Shown here piece after piece: positions 55,636 to 64,000 of a stretch of DNA of 64,000 nt. The stretch is from the NCBI GenBank assembly GCA_037178625.1, contig CM074130.1, positions 1,550,001 through 1,614,000 of the forward strand. Reading direction: 5' to 3'. Numbering within the stretch: the stretch's first letter is position 1; every line of letters starts with the position of its first letter. The notes beneath the pieces are model-generated. The model was not told where the DNA came from and searched no databases. It saw nothing but the letters and a program-made list of their open reading frames with translations. Position numbers and translations under genes: made by a program. This DNA comes from Skeletonema tropicum (taxonomy: Eukaryota > Bacillariophyta > Thalassiosirophyceae > Thalassiosirales > Thalassiosiraceae).

Positions 55636-56820
55636 ATGGCGGACGGCTATAGAGATTTCATCGCTGGAACTGTTGGTGGATTTTCAGGTAAATTAGTCGA
55701 GTAAGTGAATTGCGAAGTGTTTGTTATGAATTCATCATCATTTCATTCTCACCATCATAGCATATTGCATCACTGGTACTGGATGTGACCGAACAGCTAT
55801 CCTTTTGATACAGTAAAGGTTTTGTTGCAGACTGAGGTAAGATACCTTTGATGTGAAGCCATGTTGTTGCACACGTCGATTGTACATTTTACTCAAACCA
55901 TATTCACCTCTTCTACTACTTTCTTCACTGCGGCATTGTCATTGTGCATTCGTCCATCCAAGAATTCTCTCAGCTCTCAATCACAATCAATCAAACACAC
56001 GAAAACAAAAAAACCGGCCTATAGGGGCGCAATTCACTGCCTAACGCATACAATCAAGAAGAATGGCATTATGTCGCTGTACAAAGGTCTTCCCGCTCCC
56101 CTAATGGGTAGTATGGCGGAAAATTCTGTCCTATTCCTTTGTTATGCAGAAATTAGGCGAGGATTGGGTGAAAAGCCTGGTGAAAAGGAACTTACAATAT
56201 TTGAGCTAGCATGTTCGGGTGCAGTCGCTGGAGGTGTTGCGAGCTTTTTTCTCAACCCTTTCGAAGTCATCAAGGTCCAAATGCAAGTTATGAACTCATC
56301 TAATGCGGTACGACAGTATAATGGGCTGATAGATTGCGTGAAACAAACAGTACAGAAGGAAGGGATCGCAAATGGCTTATATCGGGGACAGACATCACTT
56401 CTTTTGCGTGAGATACCTGGCAACTTTTGCTGGTATGGTGTTTATGAAAGCGTGTGCTTCTCACAAATACCAGAAGGTGGAACAAAACGTGATCTTGGTA
56501 TTTCCACTCATCTACTTGGAGGAGCTTCAGCAGGGGTTGCCTACTGGACGGCATTTTACCCTGCCGACACGGTGGGTAGTCAGATACGTGCGAATCCTTT
56601 ATACGCCAACCGTGGCTTCGTCCCAGTGTTTTTTGATATTCTTAGAAGAGAGGGCTGGAAAGCGTTATATCGTGGTTGGGGAATCACTGCACTAAGAGCG
56701 GCACCAGCCCATGCTTTAATTTTTGCGATGTACGAGGAAATAATGGATGTCTTTCGTCGATTTGATCCAATTGTGGAAGATTCAATTGATAAACGATCTG
56801 GGTCAATTTCGCACTCTTGA
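55636..56820 (+). CDS. Mitochondrial carrier family (SLC25) protein
   Basis: Three exons: 55636-55700, 55797-55836 and 55963-56820. Introns of 96 and 126 bp have GTAAGT/ACAG and GTAAG/CCAAG ends; the second acceptor is the least certain. The product is about 320 residues, typical of the family. Three repeats carry the signature PxD/ExxK: PFDTVKVLLQT spans exon 2, PFEVIKVQMQ, and PADTVGSQIRA, where the last Lys is Gly. GLPAPLMGSMAENSVLF resembles the ornithine/basic amino acid and carnitine carrier group. It exchanges a metabolite across the inner mitochondrial membrane. A specific substrate cannot be assigned from the sequence. Exon 2 (40 bp) is unusually small. Confidence 0.85.
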
Positions 56821-57133
56821 TGATTCTGCACATCATTTGCAACAGTCTAATAGTGCGGGTTCATGATATCTCACTCACTCTCTTCAAGGGTATTGGGCAT
56901 CATCATACAACAACGTGTACAAATGGATGACAACCAATGGATGGCAGAGCAGCTCGGCATATGACAAGAATTCAAATTTTCTTCTGTTCAGATGTAAATA
57001 CAATTGTCTTCTTTCCTTTCAAGTTTGAGTTGTTCTCTCGTGTTGAAAATAGAAGTATTTATCGAAACTCTAAGCTACAGCTATATACTATTATACCCTT
57101 CAATCTCTTGATTATACTAACCCTTTCATCAAT
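56821..57133. other. Convergent intergenic region
   Basis: 313 bp, AT-rich, between the carrier stop and the stop of the minus-strand four-exon gene. Nothing else recognised. Confidence 0.4.
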
Positions 57134-58953
57134 TCAAGAATACAACCTAATCTTTTTTCTTGGTCCGTTGTGATTCTGATCAACACTTCTTGATCTCTTC
57201 TCATCATCCTCATCCCTCATACTTCTACCGAACAAGGCATCACTAACCTTCTTTAATCCCCTTTCACCTCCACCGATCTCTTCTGCAGCAGTGAAAAATC
57301 GAAGCGGCATGGGTGCATTGCGTTCGAGTCGCTCTTTCTCTTCATCGATTGCATTTTGCTCTTTAATCTTATCCTCAGTCAAGAACATTTCCTCGTCGTC
57401 CTGAATCCAGTTGAACAAGCCCTTATAGATATTACCTGACTTCTTCGCCTGTGTCGTTTTGGGTGACACGCATTCGATCCGTGCTGCTTCCGAAGAGTTT
57501 GGCACCTTGAATCGAACTACACTCTCAGTCTTCTTGTCACGAGTAAAAGTATATGCATCACGAGTGAGATCAAATTCTTCATTCACTCGTTGCAATTCTG
57601 CTCTTTTTGATTTTGTTTGAAAAGTTGTTCGTCGCAAGTCTCTCTTGAAACTCTGCGTGCTGCTGTTGTTGTAACATCCGCCAGAACCAGAGTTCAAAGA
57701 AGAAAATAGACTTGATAAGTTACTGCAAAGCGAAGCGTTTCCCAAACTCCCGAGACTGTGAATCGACGGGATCTTCCTTGCTAAAACTTGAGCTACAGCG
57801 AGGGCAGATGTGCTCTGTTGCTCATGGTATTTGGCAACACGAATGCTCAAAGCTGTGGCCTTCTTGATTAATGTATTCACTAAAATCCTTGCATTGGCAA
57901 TCTGTGTCGTGCTAAGTCAGTACAACGAAGTAAGGTAATACAATAGTAATGCACATATGACTTGAAGCTTACCATGTTACTGAGGAGAGTCTTGCAATCG
58001 AATTTGATGTCTATAGCACTCAAGAGATTATCAGATGCGTCAAACTTGGCAAATATACTGACTGGCGTATGCCTTAGAGGAGAAGAAAGAATCGTCAATT
58101 ATCCAGAGCGTGAGATCAGAGTAACAGTGAAAAAGTGTATGGATATATGATTGTAGCAACTTACAGCTCAACAGTTTTGACTTCTTCAAAGATGACACAA
58201 TCGATAATTGCTTTGAACTCCAAACTTAGTTTGACGCCATTTTCGTCAGTGTCATTATCATGACTGTCACGATTCACATGCTCAGAAGAAACAAACTGCG
58301 TAAGAACAGTGTTGACGCGGAGAGAATTTTGACTCGGAGATAGAAGCCGGAATAGCGGATTCATGTGACGCTGAACTCCACGGTCAGCTGCTTTCTGTAA
58401 AAGCTGCAGCAATGTACTTTTTAGCCTTGACTCTATCAACTCTTCCATACCTTTCATGACGTTTTCCAAAATTGTTTTTGGAGTGTAAAAGGCAGAGTCT
58501 GGAGTCGTGAAAAATTTAGACGACATGTTGAGTACTGCTAGTTGTTGCAGTGACCCCTTTGAATTGTTCACAGTAAAGTCTTTCCCAGACTTTCCATGAA
58601 TCAATAAAGAGCTAGATGATATGCTGGGTGGCGGAATCGAATTGGCGTCTGAAAGGCAACACAACATAACAGACGAATGAGTGCCCCGTTGACAATAAGA
58701 TGATGATGATGCAAATAAAGGTCACCGCAAAGAACGAACCAACAAACTCACCTCCCTCATTCAAATATCGCTTGCTGAAAAATTTTGCAAGCTCATCTTT
58801 GTCCTTAATAGCCAAGACAGTCTCACTATTGCCCGCTTGCCGGCCTGCCCCCAGCAGAAACGCGAATGTTGCAATATGAGCACTTCGGTCGAGCGGTACC
58901 CTCCGAGAGCTTGATGAAATCATAATTTCTTCGGCTTCGCTAAAGAGGTCCAT
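57134..58953 (-). CDS. Four-exon gene, unrecognised protein
   Basis: Exons 58953-58752, 58648-58165, 58072-57973 and 57901-57134 with introns of 103, 92 and 71 bp (GTGAGT/CAG, GTAAGT/AAG, GTAAG/CAG) give a continuous 517-residue frame. Agreement of phases at all three joins supports the model. The protein is soluble: no signal peptide or membrane segment. The N-terminal half has helical stretches (ILENVMKGMEELIESRLKST, LQLLQKAADRGVQRHMNPLF) and FKAIIDCVIFEEVKTVEL, which looks like a beta-rich fold. FAKFDASDNLLSAIDIKFD continues it in exon 3. The C-terminal half is S/N-rich, then charged (FNWIQDDEEMFLTEDK). The end GPRKKIRLYS may be a nuclear localisation signal. No family recognised. Confidence 0.7.
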
Positions 58954-59550
58954 GATTACGCTCCTACTATTCTTATTTGTTGAGTTCCTATCGGAATTCT
59001 GATGTTATATTGTCCAAAGCAACGAGGAAGTGAATACTGTTATCACTCAAGCAGCGATGCATTACTTTTATGATTAGATGTTTTCCAAACTACTTTGCTA
59101 TTGTAGGCATGAGAACCAATGGAAGGTGAAGTTTCGCCAGTCGTTAGTATGGTTAGCGGCCGCCCGCATGGTCGAGGGTTCCCGTGGTCAGAGCATGGCG
59201 TATGGCGTTATGCCGGGATAGTGGGCGCATTATAGGTATGTTGTGGGCGGCGCCCAGGTCGGGCCAACAACTACACAGAATCGGGTATAAATGATCTCAA
59301 AATACCCATAAATTACCATTGTAGATAGGAGTACTCTCGACCAAAAATCCCCATTATTCCCCTTTCAAGCTCTCCTCAAACCATGGTATGTTGTGGGCAC
59401 GCCCTGTTGCCCCCTATCCCTGTGCGTGATCCGTAACCAACACTCGATGTGAGCTCGATGAACTTCAACTTCAAGATGTCATTTTCAAGCCTATCCCTCT
59501 CTTTTTCTAGTAACAGTAGCTAGATTGGATAGATAGAATCCTCCCAAAGG
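58954..59550. other. Intergenic region with GTATGTTGTGGGC repeat
   Basis: GGTATGTTGTGGGC occurs near 59236-59249 and 59384-59397, each followed by a GC-rich GGCGCCC / ACGCCC stretch. No gene seen. Confidence 0.4.
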
Positions 59551-59786
59551 CCTTACGGTGAGTCAAAAATATTTTTGTACTCTAGCTACAAGTACAAAAT
59601 TACTAGGTGCCAATTTTTGAGCCTTACGGTGTTGTGTAGATTTTTTTCTGGATTTGTTCCACGTCCCACGTCGCACGCGCCAAGACCTCCGACGCCTTCT
59701 TCTTCTATTTAATATTTACCTCGCCTCGCTCGGCTGCAGCCACTTCCATCTTGTGCAACTGCAATAGTACACCCTCCGCCACCACC

Positions 59787-59858
59787 ATGTCTTACGCAGC
59801 TGCAGCCGATCTGCTTGGTCAGATGAGGGACGATGCAATGTCCATTAATGACGCTTGA
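59787..59858 (+). CDS. 23-residue small ORF with strong start context
   Basis: ATG in a CCACCACCATG context preceded by a pyrimidine-rich leader of about 80 bp. The peptide begins MSYAAAADLLGQMRDDAM and stops at TGA 59856-59858. It could be a real short peptide, the 5' end of a deleted gene, or the first exon of one; no downstream exon was found. It lies inside the candidate TIR element. Confidence 0.25.
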   Translation: MSYAAAADLLGQMRDDAMSINDA

Positions 59859-59922
59859 GTTTAGACTATTTTCGCTCAAAGTTAGTAGAGCACTTCAATA
59901 TCAAATTCGACAGGAACGAAAT

Positions 59923-59950
59923 CATCTGGCCTCGACGAAGAGGCCAGATG
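59923..59950. other. Perfect 11-bp inverted repeat hairpin
   Basis: CATCTGGCCTC, a six-base loop, then GAGGCCAGATG. It sits between the 3' end of the small plus-strand ORF and the 3' end of the minus-strand gene, so it could act in 3' processing of either transcript. Confidence 0.5.
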
Positions 59951-60006
59951 CCTAATTAGATCAATAAATTGTAACATTTTTCATATCAATAGGTGCAATT
60001 AAGTAT

Positions 60007-61048
60007 TTAGTTTGGTGTATTATTATCGCTTGCATTAATCATTTCAACATCATCTTCATCCTCCTCCTCATTTGACTCATTCGATGTGCAACTAAGATCA
60101 ACTTCGTCTGCAGCACGCTTCTTACCACTTAGGCGCTTTCCCATTCTAGTTGCCGCTGCTCCTAGCTCCAGGAATTGCTCAGTATGCGCTGATTCATTCT
60201 CACTTGTAATGTTATTCAACTTCAACAGCTCTTCTTCAAGTGTCGCAATTTCTTCCCGTTTTTCAGACAAAGACTGCATTAGTGCCTTTGCTTCTGATTT
60301 CATATCAAGAAGCATGTATCGATCAACATCCTTCTGTACACTTGCTATCCCGTCATGTTTTGACTTGAGAAGTGTACTGAGAAGCGCAATTCGTCCCGCA
60401 ACTTTCTGCTGGTCCAATTTTCTCATGTTCTGTTCAACCACAGCAAGATCTTTGTAGCTCGCAGCACCATAAGCAAGACCTCTTCCTTCATTGGAATTTC
60501 CAACGTATTTTTAATGCTTCAGCAATCTCAAACCTGGCAAACTTGAACAACGACGCTCCCCCGATAGTGGAATTTGGATTTGTTTTGGCAGATCGTGCGA
60601 GGACATCCATTGTGAGGTTGTCACCATAAATAAGAGGAGAGTTGCCACGGCGGAAATTTTCATGTAGCACAGTTTCCCAACCTGATTCAGATGACAGGCC
60701 GGTGTTATGTACATCTGCCTTCTTCTGTAATACCTTGTAATGATTTTTTCCCTTGATGAAGTCTTCAATTTGTGATGACACGTTAGCATCACCATGGAAA
60801 CGTTTCTTCAATTCTTTTTCTAGAGTACTTCTGTTGTAGGTTGTTCCTCGGCAGGAATGCAAAGCAAAGGCAGCACATAACCGCTGTATTTCCTTATGAC
60901 TGCGACTGTCGATTTCAGCTGATGTGCTCTTCTTTGGTGGTGGCGGTGGTGCCGGTGCCGGTGGTGGTGCCGGTGCAGGCCCGGCTGATACTGCACTTGA
61001 ATAAAAACTAGTTGAAGGAAATGTGGTGATGATGGCGAGGCAACTCAA
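60007..61048 (-). CDS. Unrecognised coiled-coil protein of the candidate TIR element (one frameshift)
   Basis: Read on minus from about 61048 to TAA at 60007. No in-frame ATG exists before the first upstream stop, so the 5' end is unresolved; CAG or AAG acceptors near 61000 would allow an upstream exon. The N-terminus is a P/A-rich tract (PAPAPPPAPAPPPPPKK). Then come SHKEIQRLCAAFALHSCRGT, LEKELKKRFHGDANVSSQIE, GWETVLHENFRRGNSPLIYG and LFKFARFEIAEAL. There TTAAAAATACG puts the frame out by one base; adding one A gives KKYVGNSNEGRGLAYGAASY and then a coiled coil (SLSEKREEIATLEEELLKLN) with an acidic end (EEEDEDDVEM). The continuity on both sides of the A-run favours one gene with a 1-base deletion or sequencing error. 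No family recognised. Confidence 0.5.
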
Positions 61049-61309
61049 TTGATTGTGCAGCCGTAATTTAAATTGATGTCATTGGCAGTAAAGAAATGGA
61101 ATGAGAAGACGTCGGTTCATCTCGATCAACTGTATTATCATCTGTACAATTTATGTACTTGGAATCCAACTAGACAGTTTTCTGGCCTCTTTTTCCCTTT
61201 TGTGTAGTTGGGTTGAGGACTAGACAAAAAAAAGGGGCCCGTAAGGGTCAAAATTTTCTGATTTTATTTTCTACTTTAAGTAAATTGTCATGTGTGACAG
61301 ACCGTAAGG

Positions 61310-64000
61310 ATCGGCCTAAGTACTTAGTAGGAGTAGATAGATTAACCAAACTGTAAATTGAATGCAAATTGTCCCACTTAAATAATCCCTTCAACTAACC
61401 CGTTCATCTTTCGCCGGCCGATCGTCACATTAGTAAAGAGGGTCCGCCAGTAGTAAGGATTGAACGGACAAGCAGAAAACATCTAAGAAGCGAGCGGCTT
61501 TCAAAGAAGAACGACGCCAGATGCAGAAAGATTTGTATTCAAATGACGGAGTGAGAAAGGCGTACCAAACCAAAGTGAAAAGTAGCTGGAGTTGCGAGGT
61601 CACTCTTTGCTTTATGTATCAACACGCAGGTGCGATGACAACACTGAACATTTGAATGGGAGATAGACGCTTGGAATTTGGTTAGTAAGGAGGACCCGAT
61701 CAAGACTCCACAACGCATTTTCCAAGCAGCTTATTAAATTTTTAAAGTTTGGTGAACGTCTTTGAGAGTCAACGTTCACGGGTTTTGTATGTCTTTTTCC
61801 CCCTCCCACCCTCACAACTCTCATACGATGATGCGGATGGTGGGTTGGAGTGTATAATATTGTTGTCGCACATGGTGCGTATTGGTCCGGGGGGGTTCCT
61901 GACGCGTAGGACCCCTCCAGCAGCTCTTCTCTGCTCGATTTCGATCGGCATGGGCAGGGGACGTCTACTCTACGGATATTATTATTTTCCGGGGGGGGGG
62001 TAGGTTGGTGAAGGACGTGAACGCCTTCTAGCAATTTGCTATGCTGGGGGTGTTCCACCATCAACTTTTGCTGATGGGGGACGGATGATGGATGTGTATC
62101 GATCGATGTGTGGTAGAAGACGGACGTGTTCTTCAATCAGTCAAATACGTATTTCATAATTTTGGTGGAGACCAGATGCCGCTAGGGGGGCATCGTCTGT
62201 GGAAGTTCCCCATCGAGCTGGAGTGTTAGTCATTGGTGGATGGTTCTCTAGCCAAGCTGAATATTAGGTACAGCTTGTATCGGACTATCCTTTGTGGAAG
62301 ATATGCTGAGATATCTTTTACTGATGAGGGGACGGGATGATGGATGTTGTATCGATGGGAGACCGAGGCTCTGTCCTTCCTACTGGGACCATCGGTGCCA
62401 CATGTGCTGCTACGCATGCTACCCTTCCAATACGTCTTATGCATATGCCAACGAGTTCTTCAGCAGTTGCCCTACCAATCTGTCCTCCACGGAAGCAACA
62501 ACCCGGTCACATAGTGAGAGGGTTGCCTACGCCTGCTTACCTATCTTCGGGGGAAGATGCTGCTGACGGACATGTGCATACTACACAGTTACTTGCTGCT
62601 TCTTTGATACAAGTCTACCATGTGCTTTCGTATACAAGACGATGAAAGGTCCATCTTCTTCGGGGTCTCACTACCGCCCTAAAGCTAGTAGCGGGCCTTC
62701 TTCTTGTGTATGGAACTGATTATTGCGATGAATCTCCGATGACATCATGCGGTTTGGAACTGCATGGTTTATCTAGAACGGAGATAGCACTATCTCAACG
62801 ATCAACGGGAGCAATGTATGAGTGTATGACAGCCGAGGTTAGGTGTTAGTTGGGATACCGGGGGGGAGTCACCTGCGGTGTTTGGGTGACGCAATAAGAT
62901 CCTCGTCAGTAGTTGATTAGACGTCTTATTCTGGGATGTCCATAAACTACTGTTATTCGGAACATATTGGGACCAGTCCTGTTTTGAGTTGACATCTTAG
63001 GAAACAGTGGATGCTGACGATTACTCTTATGGGGACGTCAGACCTGGACGGAAGCTCTTGCACAATGGAGAAGCTTGTGGACGACTGACTAAATGCCGAA
63101 GCTACTATGGTCTCTTGGTGTCAGTGGTGAGGTAGGGCAGGTACTCAGTCAAGTATTCCGCTACATCTCCAGTGATCGCATGCTGTTTGGAACAGCGATA
63201 TGTTGTGCATGCTGCGACGCGATGAGGAAGCGAAGGCTGACACACAGCTTGGAGTTGTGTGTCATGACTTGCTACGGAGTTTCGTCTGCTTCAAAAGCCA
63301 GCGGTAGACTCAAGGTGTGCACTCGGGCGATACACTCCACCACACTCCTTTCATTTGCGATACACTCCACCACACTCCTTTCATTTGTAACCTTTCCTCT
63401 GCTACCACATTGTGTGGCATGACTTGCTACGGAAATGCATCCTCTTCTAATGCCATCTACAAGAGATACAACTCCATCCACGCTTGCTTCATCTGCAACC
63501 TCCCAGCGGCGGCACTGTGAGGTATGCTATTGTGGAGAGACGCCCATAACAATTGTCGGTGGTGGATGCTAGTTCAGTTGAAGGTGTGCCCTATGAAATC
63601 GGATGACATCGGACATCCCCAGGGCTTGCCTGTTTGGATCGCTTCGTGACTCCCTCCGTCCATGTGTGTGGATGACATACGCTGTTCTGTAATTCTTTCG
63701 TCGGCGCCCTCAAGAGTGACAGAAGAACGCAGGTCTGTAGTTAGGTTTGGCGGGAGGAGGGTTTGATCATATTCACATATTTCAGCGCGTGTGGCTACGC
63801 AGGCAGGATAGATGGGAAGATAGGAGATGGGCATATCCCAGCAGTCGGTAGTGTTCACCCACTACTAATGCTGAGGAGCCAAGTACCGAAGGAGCGAGCG
63901 GGGCGGCACATGTGGCTTCTTTCATGACACTGCGCCATGCGTCTGTCAAACTACGTAGCCACTCTGATACAATTTGTTTTCCGGGGGGGGGGGGGTGTGA
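61310..64000. other. Gene-poor end region with short repeats and G-runs
   Basis: No gene is supported over 2.7 kb. TTTTCCGGGGGGGGG occurs near 61983 and near 63975 at the window end, both after an AT-rich stretch. GATGATGGATGT(T)GTATCGAT occurs near 62082 and near 62335. CATGACTTGCTACGGA is at 63263-63278 and 63418-63433. The codon-like texture of some stretches suggests decayed mobile-element sequence, but no motif identifies one. Confidence 0.35.
63327..63386. repeat. 30-bp tandem duplication
   Basis: GCGATACACTCCACCACACT followed by CCTTTCATTT is present twice in perfect tandem (63327-63356, 63357-63386). It looks recent. Confidence 0.9.

Larger units (their letters stand above)
59551..61309. 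mobile_element. Candidate TIR element with CCTTACGG termini
   Basis: The left terminus has CCTTACGGT at 59551 and again about 70 bp inside (TTTTTGAGCCTTACGG near 59614-59629), followed by a T-run. The right terminus, read inward on the other strand, has CCTTACGGT at 61309 and ATTTTGACCCTTACGG about 65 bp inside, also followed by a T-run. This matching double-motif layout in inverted orientation suggests compound transposon termini. A target-site duplication is not evident. The element carries the minus-strand gene at 60007-61048 and a 23-codon ORF on plus. No transposase motif is seen. Confidence 0.5.

Noticed and set aside
61612..63858. Several open frames of 60-174 codons near the window end
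   Set aside because: No recognisable motif, overlapping on both strands, interrupted by G-runs and short repeats.

Overview
The window is nuclear DNA of a stramenopile, most likely a centric diatom (inference). Genes carry short GT-AG introns, mostly 70-130 bp. A DUF3172 protein has a bipartite plastid presequence (signal peptide, then an F at the probable ASAFAP-type junction). A DUF6824 domain, C2HC fingers of the WxCDxC type and a single-pass protein with a cytoplasmic CNSAMCQIC motif are all diatom-like. No tRNA, rRNA or CRISPR was seen.

Layout. 1-1404 (-): 5' part of an LSG1-type ribosome-biogenesis GTPase, frame-disrupted. 1866-6730 (+): a zinc-finger/DUF6824/membrane/patatin fusion. 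6898-8547 (-): acidic coiled-coil protein. 9077-10913 (+): MFS-like transporter. 11316-12206 (+): single-pass coiled-coil protein. 12447-13625 (-): DNAJC9-like histone/HSP70 co-chaperone. 13862-14788 (+): atypical short-chain dehydrogenase. 15195-16912 (-): single-pass surface-type protein. 17345-18454 (+): plastid DUF3172 protein. 18749-20131 (-): C2H2 protein. 21759-23627: a Ginger-like DNA transposon with TIRs and a GATC target-site duplication.

24.9-45.4 kb is a rearranged, repeat-rich glycan-enzyme locus. An intact gene (24928-28038, -) encodes two P-loop sulfotransferase-like domains fused to a GT32-type glycosyltransferase. Much of it, with its 5' flank, is repeated in inverted orientation at 32451-35069 as a frameshifted pseudogene. 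The two arms (26098-29500 and 32451-35069) surround a 2.95-kb spacer holding a decayed RNase-H-fold transposase-like gene, and the left arm carries a 594-bp inverted-repeat element missing from the right arm. A third copy, GT32 only and intronless, is at 43944-45368 (+). Between the copies lie an EDRF1 homologue (35917-39906, -), a foldback element, a PIF1-like helicase remnant and a TIR-bounded element encoding a cysteine-rich protein.

45.7-50.1 kb is a head-to-head HSP70/HSP90 pair sharing a 339-bp promoter with a heat-shock-element match. A satellite of about 17 units of about 184 bp follows (50.78-54.0 kb), with diverged, partly inverted copies to 55.2 kb. Then come a mitochondrial carrier (55636-56820, +), a four-exon gene of unknown function (57134-58953, -), and a second candidate undescribed TIR element (59551-61309) encoding an unrecognised protein. 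From 61.3 kb to the end I see only short repeats and G-runs.

The strongest candidates for undescribed biology are the two TIR-bounded elements with unrecognised proteins (41782-43558, 59551-61309), the sulfotransferase/sulfotransferase/GT32 fusion with its inverted duplication, and the zinc-finger/DUF6824/patatin fusion. All family names rest on reading motifs by eye; no database search was run.
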